A stretch of DNA of 64,000 bases from Desulfobulbaceae bacterium (lineage in GTDB: Bacteria > Desulfobacterota > Desulfobulbia > Desulfobulbales > Desulfocapsaceae): positions 1 through 64,000 of the forward strand of contig JAABSV010000010.1 in assembly GCA_011390165.1 (NCBI GenBank), given 5' to 3'. The notes below the pieces were generated by a model. That model made no database searches and was not told the DNA's origin. It saw nothing but the letters and a program-made list of their open reading frames with translations. Positions 26,475 through 34,732 of this stretch are shown here, piece after piece. The translations under genes were made by a program, and so were the position numbers. Within the stretch, counting starts at the first letter, position 1. The number at the start of each line of letters is the position of its first letter.

Positions 26475-27734
26475 TTAGTCCTCTTTACCAGGGTTCAGCC
26501 CTTGCAACAGGTATTTGCGCACCAGGTCTAGGCCACTCTGGGCGGTGATCTCGCGTACTTGCTGGCGGTCACCGGGGAAGTGGAATTTACTTACCCAGTT
26601 CTCCTCGGCGGTGGCTATGGCGATATAGACCGTGCCCAAGGGTTTTTCTTCGCTGCCACCGCCGGGGCCGGCGATGCCGGTCACCGCCAGGCCGATGTCG
26701 GCGCTACTTTGCTTGCGTACCCCCACCGCCATCGCCTCGGCGACTTCCCGGCTGACTGCCCCGCAGCTGGTCAGCAGGTGCGCAGAGACCCCGAGGAAAT
26801 GGCTCTTCAGGCTGTTGTCGTAGGCGACCACGCCGCCAAGGAAGTAAACGGAACTTCCCGGCATTTCCGTGATTTTCGCGGCGATCAGACCACCGGTGCA
26901 GGATTCCGCCACCGCCAGACGCAGCCCCTTGTCGCCGAGCAGCCGGCCGACAACCTGTTCCATCGACTCCCGGTCGCAGCCGTATATGGCATCACCAAGG
27001 ACGGTATCGATGGCCTTGCAGGAGGATTTGAACAACCGACGGGCGTTGTTGGTCTTTTTATCACGGACGGTGAGGCTGAGATGGACCTCGGGATAGACCG
27101 GGTAATAGCCGATCTGAACATCCGGGTTCAGATCGAGGGTGGCGATCCGCCGGTTCACCTCGGTCTCGGGGAGATTGAAGATCCGGAAGACCCGCTGGTA
27201 GGTGGCCAGACGGTGCTCTTTGTGCCAGGTAGAGAGTTTTGGCAGCACCTCTTCCACCAGCAGTTGCTGCATCTGGCTCGGGATCCCCGGCAGAAAGAAG
27301 ATAGGCTTGTCGTCGTGGATCAGCTGGTAGCCGGCCATCCGCGAGCCGGGGTTGAGGGCTGTGGCTCCGGAGGGGAGCCAGGCCAGTTTTTCCAGTCGGC
27401 TCACCGGGGTACTGGTGATTTCATCAAGATGGCAGCGGATGGTGGAGAGGATTTCCAGGTTAGGCAGGGTCGGACGGTTGAGCGCCTTGGATACCGCCTC
27501 GTTGGTGAGATCGTCATCGGTGCTGCCGAGGCCGCCGGTTACCAGCACCGCATCAGCACGATTGAGCGCCTGCTTCAGAGCTTCACCGATCAGGGCCGGG
27601 GTGTCACCGATGGTGTTCATGGCGTAGATCTCGTACCCCGCCTCAAAAAGGTTCCGAGCGGCAAAGCTGCTGGTGGTGTTGATGATTCTGCCGGAGGTCA
27701 GTTCGTCGCCAATGGCGATAATCTCAATTTTCAT
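26475..27734 (-). CDS. cinA: CinA: competence/damage-inducible protein, nicotinamide mononucleotide deamidase
   Basis: A 420-residue two-domain protein. The N-terminal COG1058/MoaB-like domain starts IEIIAIGDELTSGRI and has VTGGLGSTDDDLT. The C-terminal PncC domain (about 255-415) contains AVAESCTGGLIAAKIT and GVVAYDNSLKSHFLGV. In characterised members PncC deamidates NMN for NAD recycling and the N-terminal domain hydrolyses ADP-ribose. ATG 27734 gives the family start; the frame runs further back inside mtaB. It overlaps the mtaB stop by 11 bases, implying coupled translation. Confidence 0.92.
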   Translation of the reverse strand: MKIEIIAIGDELTSGRIINTTSSFAARNLFEAGYEIYAMNTIGDTPALIGEALKQALNRADAVLVTGGLGSTDDDLTNEAVSKALNRPTLPNLEILSTIRCHLDEITSTPVSRLEKLAWLPSGATALNPGSRMAGYQLIHDDKPIFFLPGIPSQMQQLLVEEVLPKLSTWHKEHRLATYQRVFRIFNLPETEVNRRIATLDLNPDVQIGYYPVYPEVHLSLTVRDKKTNNARRLFKSSCKAIDTVLGDAIYGCDRESMEQVVGRLLGDKGLRLAVAESCTGGLIAAKITEMPGSSVYFLGGVVAYDNSLKSHFLGVSAHLLTSCGAVSREVAEAMAVGVRKQSSADIGLAVTGIAGPGGGSEEKPLGTVYIAIATAEENWVSKFHFPGDRQQVREITAQSGLDLVRKYLLQGLNPGKED

Positions 27735-29049
27735 CTGCTGGCACCCTCTCTGCAATGACCTGTTCTCCCTCCAGGCGGAGCAGCCGCACCTGGCAGTGGC
27801 GGTGATGGAGATGGTCCGGGCCGGGAAAATGGACAGGAATATAGTTGCCGCTGTAGCCGTGCAGCAGGTCGGCACGGTGCCCTTCCACCAGTACCTCCAT
27901 CTGCCGGCCCAGCTGGCGCCTGTGAAACTGTCGCCGTTTGTCGGCGCTCAGTTGGCGGAGTTGGTGGACCCGATCATCCTTCTCCCCTCTGCCGACCTGT
28001 TCACTCCAGCCTGCCGCTGCTGTTCCCGGCCGAGGAGAGTAGGGGAAAACGTGGAGATAGCTAAAGTCGAGGCCGGCGACAAAGTCCAGCGAGCGGGCAA
28101 AGCTGGTACCGTTTTCGCCGGGAAAACCGGCCATGATATCGATGCCGATGCCCGCATCGGGCAGGTAGTTCCGGCAGAGCGCGATGATTGCCGCGAACCG
28201 GGCCGTATCGTAGTGGCGGTTCATTCGGGCCAGAATCTGGTCGTCGCCGCTCTGCAGGGGAATGTGGAGATGGGGACGGATATTTTCCCGGGAGGCGATC
28301 AAGGCAAGCAGTTTCTCGTCAATCTCCAGGGGTTCCAGGGAGCTGAGCCGGTAGGCGGTGTGTGGGGTGGCGCGGCTCAACTGGTCGAGGAGGGAGAAAA
28401 AGTCGACCGGTTCGGCCAGGTCGTGGCCGTACTTGCCGATATGGATACCGGTCAGCACGATTTCCTGGTGGCCGGCGGCAGCAAGAATCTCCGCCTGAGC
28501 TATCGCCTCGGGGAGGGGCAGGCTACGGCTCGGGCCACGGGTATGCGGGACGATGCAGTAGCTGCAGAAGCTCTCGCAACCGTCCTGTACCCGCAGCAGG
28601 GCCCTGGTTCGGCCGGGGAAATGGTGCACCGGGAGCCGGCAGATGTTCCGGGCGGTGGCGATCTCTCCGAGGAGCAGCCGGCACTGGCCCGGTTCTGTCT
28701 GCAGGGCGGCGGCCACCAGTTGCTCTTTGCAGCTGTTGCCAACCACGGTAAGGGTCCTCCCCTGCAACTCTCCGGCAGCTGCCACCCGCTCACCGGCCAT
28801 CTCCACCTGGCAGCCGGTGAGCACCACCGCCGCCTGCGGACTGCGGCGCAGGGCCTGGCGCAGGGCCTGGCGCGACTGGGCAGCGGCAGTGGCGGTGACG
28901 GCACAGCTGTTGACCACCACCAGGTCGGCTGTGTGGTTGGCGGCAACCACCTCCAGGCCGGCAGCGGCGAAACCAGCCTGGAAGGCTGCCGCTTCGTACT
29001 GGTTCACCTTGCAGCCAAGGGTGATGATCGCCACTTTTTTCGGAGCCAT
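27724..29049 (-). CDS. mtaB: tRNA t6A37 methylthiotransferase MtaB
   Basis: A radical-SAM enzyme that adds a methylthio group to t6A37 of tRNAs reading ANN codons. Of 441 residues, the N-terminal UPF0004 domain includes TLGCKVNQYEA, NSCAVTATA and LTGCQ, with three cysteines for one [4Fe-4S] cluster. The radical-SAM motif C-x3-C-x2-C is in DGCESFCSYCIVPHTRG. PLQSGDD and a C-terminal TRAM-like domain follow. KVNQYEA favours MtaB over MiaB or RimO. It starts one base after mnmA ends, making a tRNA-thiolation pair. Confidence 0.9.
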   Translation of the reverse strand: MAPKKVAIITLGCKVNQYEAAAFQAGFAAAGLEVVAANHTADLVVVNSCAVTATAAAQSRQALRQALRRSPQAAVVLTGCQVEMAGERVAAAGELQGRTLTVVGNSCKEQLVAAALQTEPGQCRLLLGEIATARNICRLPVHHFPGRTRALLRVQDGCESFCSYCIVPHTRGPSRSLPLPEAIAQAEILAAAGHQEIVLTGIHIGKYGHDLAEPVDFFSLLDQLSRATPHTAYRLSSLEPLEIDEKLLALIASRENIRPHLHIPLQSGDDQILARMNRHYDTARFAAIIALCRNYLPDAGIGIDIMAGFPGENGTSFARSLDFVAGLDFSYLHVFPYSPRPGTAAAGWSEQVGRGEKDDRVHQLRQLSADKRRQFHRRQLGRQMEVLVEGHRADLLHGYSGNYIPVHFPGPDHLHHRHCQVRLLRLEGEQVIAERVPADEN

Positions 29050-29050
29050 G

Positions 29051-30100
29051 TCAACTGGTGCTCTTCTGTTCGATTATTCCGGAGCCGAGCAGTTCGTCGC
29101 CCCGGTAGAAGACGGCAAACTGGCCCGGGGTAATCGCCCGTTGTGGCTGATGGAGGTGGACTTCGCCACAATCTGCGCCCCGTGGCAGCAATTCTCCAGG
29201 GCAACCCCGGTGGCCGGAACGGAGGCGGATGGTAAATGGCCCGGTCTCAGCCGGGGGGGTGCCGGCCAGCCAGTGGAGCTGACTTATGGGGAATCGTTCC
29301 CGGAACAGTTCATGCTCCTCGCCGACCACCACCGCGTTTTCTTCCGGTTTCAGGGCGACCACGTAGAGTGGGGTGGCGGCAGCAATCCCCAGGCCGCGCC
29401 GCTGACCGATGGTGAAGCGGTGCAGCCCCTGGTGCCGGCCAAGTTCCTCGCCGGTGGTGCGCAGGATTGGTCCGGGTTCACCATTCATGCCGCTCTGCCG
29501 GACGATGAAACTGCCAATATCGCCATCGGCAAGGAAACAGACATCCTGGCTCTCCTCGCCTCGGAAGTCACCCAGGCCGGCGGCGGCGACCTGGCGATAG
29601 GTTTCCTCCTTGCTTTGGCCGCCGAGGGGGAAAGAGAGCCGGGACAGCTGTTTCTGGTCCAACCGGGAGAGAAAATAGCTCTGGTCCTTACGGTGGTCAC
29701 GGCCGGAATAGAGGTGGTAGCGCCCCTCGATTAGGCCAAGGAGAGCGTAATGGCCGGTGGCCAGACGCTCCATACCGGTGGCCAGAACCGCCTCCAGGAA
29801 GAGACCGAATTTGATCTGCCGGTTGCAGACCATGCAGGGGTTGGGAGTCAGGCCTCGGCGGTAGGTCGCGGCGGTATAGTCCAGCACCACCTTCCGGAAG
29901 GCGGAGCGGAGGTCGATTACGGTCAGTTCCAGGCCAAGGCGGTCGGCAACTGCACGCACCCGGGCCTCCTGCTCGAAATAGTCGGGCTGGGCCAGACGCA
30001 TGAAAAAACCACGCAGGCGGTGCTCCCGGCGGAGGAGCAGGGCACAGGCGGTGGAATCGACCCCGCCGCTCATCGCCACCCCAATCGCTCTGCCCTTCAC
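29051..30100 (-). CDS. mnmA: tRNA-specific 2-thiouridylase MnmA
   Basis: Thiolates U34 of tRNA-Lys, Glu and Gln, improving decoding. The 349-residue product has the PP-loop SGGVDST (11-17). The catalytic cysteines are in NPCMVCNRQIKFG and ESQDVCFLADGD, both needed for persulfide chemistry. RKDQSYFLSRL, FTIGQRRGLG and a C-terminal beta-barrel ending with AVFYRGDELLGSGII are also seen. It is the first gene of an mnmA-mtaB-cinA run and is divergent from the U32 gene. Confidence 0.95.
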   Translation of the reverse strand: MKGRAIGVAMSGGVDSTACALLLRREHRLRGFFMRLAQPDYFEQEARVRAVADRLGLELTVIDLRSAFRKVVLDYTAATYRRGLTPNPCMVCNRQIKFGLFLEAVLATGMERLATGHYALLGLIEGRYHLYSGRDHRKDQSYFLSRLDQKQLSRLSFPLGGQSKEETYRQVAAAGLGDFRGEESQDVCFLADGDIGSFIVRQSGMNGEPGPILRTTGEELGRHQGLHRFTIGQRRGLGIAAATPLYVVALKPEENAVVVGEEHELFRERFPISQLHWLAGTPPAETGPFTIRLRSGHRGCPGELLPRGADCGEVHLHQPQRAITPGQFAVFYRGDELLGSGIIEQKSTS

Positions 30101-30219
30101 TGATTTTCTTGCATTGTAACGGCCATTACTCTATTACAGGGGGCGTGATCAGACGAGCTCAGGCAGCCTTTCTTTACATCCCCACCGGTTGAAAAACCAG
30201 GAGCGCACCTTACCTCACC

Positions 30220-31518
30220 ATGGACAAAAAGAAAAGCGGCAATGGCAGGCAGATGCCGGAACTCCTCGCCCCGGCGGGAAACTTCGAGAAGCTGGTTACC
30301 GCCATCCACTACGGTGCCGATGCCATTTACCTGGGTGGCAGCCGATACGGCCTGCGGGCCAAGGCGGGGAATTTTTCCGCTGAGCAGTTGGCCGAGGCGG
30401 TGGCCTATGCCCATGCCCGGGGTGTCAAGCTCTATGTGACCGTCAATATCTTTGCCCACCAGGAGGATCTGAGCGGCCTGGTGGGGTATCTGCACACTCT
30501 TGGCGGGTTGGCGGTGGATGGGTTGATCATCGCCGACCCGGGGATTCTTGCTATTGCCCGCCAGGTATTGCCGGCAATGCCCCTGCATCTTTCCACACAG
30601 GCCAATGTCACCAACCACGCCGCGGCCGCCTTCTGGTTTGCCCAGGGTGTCGGGCGGCTCAATCTGGCCCGCGAACTCTCCCTCGCGGAGATCACCGCCA
30701 TCCGCCGGCAGACTGCCGGCGAGTTGGAGGTGTTCGTGCACGGCGCCCTCTGCATTGCCTACTCCGGTCGCTGCCTCCTTTCCACCTACCTCACCGCTCG
30801 GGACGCCAACCGCGGCAAATGCGCTCACCCCTGCCGCTTCCGCTACGCCATCCAGGAAGAGAAGCGTCCTGGCCAGTACTTTCCGGTGGAGGAGGATGAG
30901 CGGGGCAGCTATATCTTCAATGCCCGCGATCTCTGCCTGCTGAACAGCCTGCCGCAACTGGTGGCGACCGGGGTGGAGAGTTTGAAGATAGAGGGGCGGA
31001 TGAAATCGATCTTTTACGTTGGTGGGGTGGTACGGGTCTACCGGGCCGCTCTTGACTACCTGGCCGCACTGCCGGCGGAGGTGTGGCGGGAGCCGGCGGC
31101 GATTACCCTGCCGAATGAGTTTGCCGAGGAGATCGCCCGGACCGGCACCAGGGGCATGAGCGATAATTTTCTGCACGGACCACCGACGGCGGCGGAGATG
31201 CTCTACGAGAGTTCCCGGGCGGCCCAGACCTTCGAACCGGTGGCGGTAATCCGGGCGGCGGCCTCGGCTCCACTGGTCGAGATCCGCAACACCTTGAGGG
31301 TAGGCGAAAAGGTGGAGTACATGCCGCCCGGGGTGGCAGTGGAGCGGTTGACCGTAGTCGGCATGGTCGACCCGGAAGGTGCCCAGTTGGCCAGGGCAAA
31401 TCCCGGTACCTGTCTGTATTTACAGACCGAGCCGCCACTGGTCGGCGGCGAGGTGCATGGGATTCTCCGCCGCAGCCGTCCGTTGCCGGCAACGGACGGC
31501 GGGGTCATAGCAGGATGA
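30220..31518 (+). CDS. U32-family protein (peptidase U32 / tRNA-hydroxylation type)
   Basis: A 432-residue protein with the U32 N-terminal signature PELLAPAGNFEKLVTAIHYGADAIYLGG. The central family block is EVFVHGALCIAYSGRCLLS followed by NRGKCAHPCRF. Cysteines there bind an iron-sulfur cluster in TrhP-type members, which hydroxylate U34 of tRNA using prephenate as a cofactor source. The C-terminal domain resembles U32 accessory domains. ATG 30220 is preceded by CACC with only a weak binding site. Whether it acts as peptidase or in tRNA modification is unresolved, though the neighbouring tRNA-modification genes favour the latter. Confidence 0.88.
   Translation: MDKKKSGNGRQMPELLAPAGNFEKLVTAIHYGADAIYLGGSRYGLRAKAGNFSAEQLAEAVAYAHARGVKLYVTVNIFAHQEDLSGLVGYLHTLGGLAVDGLIIADPGILAIARQVLPAMPLHLSTQANVTNHAAAAFWFAQGVGRLNLARELSLAEITAIRRQTAGELEVFVHGALCIAYSGRCLLSTYLTARDANRGKCAHPCRFRYAIQEEKRPGQYFPVEEDERGSYIFNARDLCLLNSLPQLVATGVESLKIEGRMKSIFYVGGVVRVYRAALDYLAALPAEVWREPAAITLPNEFAEEIARTGTRGMSDNFLHGPPTAAEMLYESSRAAQTFEPVAVIRAAASAPLVEIRNTLRVGEKVEYMPPGVAVERLTVVGMVDPEGAQLARANPGTCLYLQTEPPLVGGEVHGILRRSRPLPATDGGVIAG
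31475..31500. terminator. Perfect 26-bp palindrome at the convergent gene ends
   Basis: GCCGTCCGTTGCC (31475-31487) and its exact reverse complement (31488-31500) form an 11-bp stem with a four-base loop. It lies within the last codons of the U32 gene, five bases before the end of the convergent decarboxylase gene. No T-run follows on either strand. A transcript-end structure serving both genes is likely, but this is inference. Confidence 0.5.
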
Positions 31519-32722
31519 ACTCCTGGAAGCGGCCGCGCATGCAGTGGTTCGAGGCCATGGCCGCCGAGTAGGCCCCGGCGTTAAGCAGGGCGAGATACTC
31601 CTCCCGGCTCATGTCCGGCAGCAAGGCATCCTCGTACCAGACGTCCAGGGCCTCGTTGATGTTGCCGGCGACGTGCATCGGCGAGAGCGGCAGGCTCTCG
31701 TCTCGAGAGAGGGCCACCGGCTGAAAGGGGAGGTGGTAGTAGGCCGGTTCCGGGGCGAGGTTGAAGCCGCCATCAACCCCGAGAAAGAAGATGTCCCGTT
31801 TTTTCTCCCGGAAGGTGATCCCAAGCACCAGCAGACCGGCATCCTTCACCAGGTAGTCGCCCGGTTCGACATCCACGGCCAGGCCACGGGCAGTGAAATT
31901 GTCGGCGATGATCCTGGACCATTCGCCCAGGTCGAGAGGGGCGTCGCTGGCGATGTGTGGCACGCCCAGGCCACCACCGATATTGACCCGTTTCAGCTCC
32001 GGCAGACGGTCGAGAAACCAGTGACACTTGTCAATGACCTCCCGCCACACCGGCAACTGGTCGGAGAGATAGCCGCAGCCGGTGTGGAAGTGGATGCGGC
32101 TCACCTGGAGCTGGTATTCGGCTGCCAGGCTGAGTGCTTCGGCAAATTGCTCCCGGTAGACCCCGAATTTGGTGGTCTGGGCGCCGGCGTACTGGAGCAG
32201 CTGGTTGCTTGCCCGGCTCACCCCGGCGGCTGGGTTGATACGGATACCGATTTCGCTGCCTGGCCGTCTTTTGCCCCATTCAGCGATGGCATGCAGGGAG
32301 TCGGCGTTGAAATGGAGACCGCGGTAGCGGGCAAGGCTGTCAAAATCATCCCTGGAGAGGCTGCCGGCGGTGAAGGAGACATCCTCGGCAGTGAAACCGC
32401 AGCCGAGGGCGTGGCTCACCTCCGCCGGCGAACAGGCGTCGATGCCGCAGAGGCCGCTCTGCTTGAGCAGGGTGAGGAGCGGGGCAAAGCGGTTGGCCTT
32501 TATCGCGTAATAGAGGCGATGGTCCTGACGGCCGGTCCCCTCGCTCAGTGCCTGGTGCAGCCGGATGAGGTTTGCCCTGACCCGTTCGGCGGAGTAGACG
32601 AAGGATGGGGTGCCGAACTGCCGGGCAAGGTCGGCGACGGATCGCCCGGCGAAATGGAGATGTCCCTGCCGGTAGCCGAGGTCGGCCCTCTGCCACCAGT
32701 CTGCCCTGGCCACCGCCCCCAT
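31505..32722 (-). CDS. Type III PLP-dependent decarboxylase homologue, diaminopimelate decarboxylase-like
   Basis: A 405-residue alanine-racemase-fold protein. The PLP lysine is K76 in LYYAIKANRFAP, HTGCGY follows, and the phosphate loop is RVNIGGGLGVPH. It lacks the CESxD motif that donates the second active-site residues in LysA; the equivalent segment reads HVAGNINEALD. It therefore probably acts on something other than diaminopimelate, and true lysA is at 10668. Its ATG overlaps the stop of the SET gene by one base (TGATG), so both proteins are made from one message. Substrate unknown. Confidence 0.85.
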   Translation of the reverse strand: MGAVARADWWQRADLGYRQGHLHFAGRSVADLARQFGTPSFVYSAERVRANLIRLHQALSEGTGRQDHRLYYAIKANRFAPLLTLLKQSGLCGIDACSPAEVSHALGCGFTAEDVSFTAGSLSRDDFDSLARYRGLHFNADSLHAIAEWGKRRPGSEIGIRINPAAGVSRASNQLLQYAGAQTTKFGVYREQFAEALSLAAEYQLQVSRIHFHTGCGYLSDQLPVWREVIDKCHWFLDRLPELKRVNIGGGLGVPHIASDAPLDLGEWSRIIADNFTARGLAVDVEPGDYLVKDAGLLVLGITFREKKRDIFFLGVDGGFNLAPEPAYYHLPFQPVALSRDESLPLSPMHVAGNINEALDVWYEDALLPDMSREEYLALLNAGAYSAAMASNHCMRGRFQEFILL

Positions 32723-33216
32723 CAGATTCCGGCTGCTCCGTTGACCTGGGCGGGAAGCAGGGCGGGATCGGCATGTGGACCATTACTGTGATAGGGTAAT
32801 TCCAGCCTGCCGGTTATCCAGCCACGGCAGGTGGTGGCACCGCAGGAGCAGGGAAACTGCTTGAACAGATAGTCTTCGGTCTCGGCGTAATCCATGTAGA
32901 GGAAGCTGTCGGCGGCAATATCGCGCAGGGCGGTAATGGTGAATGTCTGCATGTCCACAGAGATGTTCGGGTCGCAGGAATGCAGGAAATACCCGGAAAA
33001 ATAGGGATCGAAGTTGTGCCGGTGGCGGGATATCTGGAGGGTGTGCTGGCGAATATCCGGAACCTCCTGTCTGGCAATCCGGGCAACGATATCACCCCGG
33101 CGAAAAGAACGCCAGGTCATCACCCCCTTGCCGGCATACTGGTCTTTCTGGACAACGGAAAAATCCTCGGCCCGGGGAAAAAGTGGATCACTTCCAAATT
33201 CGGGGGGATAGAGCAT
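32722..33216 (-). CDS. SET-domain protein, putative lysine methyltransferase
   Basis: A small (164 aa) SET-domain protein. After a short N-terminal region with GKGVMTWRSFRRGDIVAR, the S-adenosylmethionine-binding FLHSCDPNISVD and the catalytic-tyrosine segment DSFLYMDYAETEDYLFKQF follow. A post-SET-like zinc motif CSCGATTCRGWITG is near 135-148. All hallmark elements are present, so catalysis is plausible. It is coupled by TGATG to the PLP decarboxylase homologue, which suggests that protein, its product or a common partner as target. Bacterial SET proteins are uncommon and usually of unknown function. Confidence 0.88.
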   Translation of the reverse strand: MLYPPEFGSDPLFPRAEDFSVVQKDQYAGKGVMTWRSFRRGDIVARIARQEVPDIRQHTLQISRHRHNFDPYFSGYFLHSCDPNISVDMQTFTITALRDIAADSFLYMDYAETEDYLFKQFPCSCGATTCRGWITGRLELPYHSNGPHADPALLPAQVNGAAGI

Positions 33217-33432
33217 GGCGAATACTCCAAGACGGGATGGGGTTGGTGGTGTTCCTGCAAGCCTGGGACAGGTTTCAGGGGGTGGTTGAAAATCGACTAT
33301 ATAAACGAAAATTCCAGGAACACAATTGTTATTTTCCGGCCCGGAAAACTATTTGTGGCACGGGAGGTAAGGGCCCCCCGACAGGGGGCGTGAGGTGACT
33401 GAAAAGGGCAGAATGTGCAGCCTGGAGAGCAC

Positions 33433-34335
33433 TCAGGGCCGGGGGAAAAAACGCTCGCCAAGGAGGGCGATATGGGCTGGGCCAATGCCGCAGCAGCCGC
33501 CAAGTATCGTTGCCCCGAGTTGCCACCACTCTTCGGCGGCGGTGACGTAGTTGGCCGGTGAGATGACATCGTTGAACTGCCAGTTGGGCATCACGAATAT
33601 CCCCGAGTGGGCGTAGACCCCAAGGGGGCCGGACCAGTGATCCCGCAAAATGGAGAGGGCCTCGCTGGCCAGACTCACCTCGGTATGCATGATACAGGCG
33701 GCCTCACCGCCGAGGGGGGCGATGGCATCAATTCCTTCGGCCAGACTCTGTCGACGGTCCCAGAGCATCATCCTGCCGTCCGTGGCCTGCCGGCAGCTGA
33801 AACCGAGCCAGACCGGCAGCCCGGTGGCGACAGCTGCCGCCACTGCCGCCGAACCGAATTCGATATCTTCAATCATTTCGACACAGAGAATCTCCGCCCC
33901 GGCCTCGGCCAGAATCTCCGCCTGCTCGGCAAACCAGTTGCGGGCATCTGCCGGTGCCGGTCGGCAGCGCCGCGAATCGACGCAGAAGGTGGTCGGGGCG
34001 ATGGCGGCGGCAATGGCCACCGGTGCTGAGGCTGTCTCTTCCCGGGCCTGGAGGGCAAGACGAACTGCCTCCTGGTTCAACAGGCGAAACTGCTCTTCCA
34101 GCCCGGCCGGTCGGAGCATATGCCTGGCCAGGGAAAAGGTGTTGGCGGTGATTACATCAACCCCGAGGCGGATATAGTCGGCATGAATCTCCCGGATCAT
34201 CGCCGGGGCGGTGCGTATTGACGAAGCCGACCAGGCCTTGCCATCCATCGACACACCACGTCGTTCAAGCTCGGTGCCGGTGGCCCCGTCGAGAAGGACA
34301 CGCGGTCGGGTCGAATCAACGTGCTGAATTTTCAT
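33433..34335 (-). CDS. Homocysteine S-methyltransferase family protein
   Basis: A 300-residue zinc-dependent methyltransferase-fold protein. The N-terminal LLDGATGTELERRG, ANTFSLARHML, and the C-terminal zinc-binding cysteines in ILGGCCGIGPAHI match betaine/S-methylmethionine-homocysteine methyltransferases. The third zinc cysteine is probably in VWLGFSCRQ. No cobalamin domain is attached, so it is not full-length MetH. The methyl donor is unknown. It stands alone between the SET gene and the class I fumarase. No strong binding site was seen before ATG 34335. Confidence 0.87.
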   Translation of the reverse strand: MKIQHVDSTRPRVLLDGATGTELERRGVSMDGKAWSASSIRTAPAMIREIHADYIRLGVDVITANTFSLARHMLRPAGLEEQFRLLNQEAVRLALQAREETASAPVAIAAAIAPTTFCVDSRRCRPAPADARNWFAEQAEILAEAGAEILCVEMIEDIEFGSAAVAAAVATGLPVWLGFSCRQATDGRMMLWDRRQSLAEGIDAIAPLGGEAACIMHTEVSLASEALSILRDHWSGPLGVYAHSGIFVMPNWQFNDVISPANYVTAAEEWWQLGATILGGCCGIGPAHIALLGERFFPRP

Positions 34336-34732
34336 GGATAGTAGCTGGTTTTGGCTTGTTTTTACTGTTTAGACCGCCATTTTCAGCATTGAAAAGGGAT
34401 CGCTGCGTGGCCCTCGTCTTCGGGCCGATCTCTTCATGGCACGTTTTTTCTCTGTCAATACGCCGCACATCTTCCTCAACCGCCGGGACGAGGTGCTTTG
34501 TACTGGTTCCGTGCTATCCGGCTGAAAGAGGAAGCAGGGTAAGTGTATTCTACCTCCCGGCAATCGGCAAGCCTTTGCTGACGATTGCCGTTCTCACGGC
34601 ATTGCCAGGGTGCCGGCAAGGTTCTTGCCTTTGTTGGCGGCGCAGAGTAATACAGGGGGCGGAAAACTGTTTGGTCGCCCAGTAGGCCGGGTGCGGCCTG
34701 TCCCGTGGTATCAGCTGAGAAGGAGCCCAGCT
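34336..34732. other. Divergent intergenic region, no gene seen
   Basis: The class I fumarase frame stays open back to about 34610, but that extension has no family similarity. The remainder is AT-richer spacer between two divergent genes and likely holds both promoters. I could not define motifs. Confidence 0.5.
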
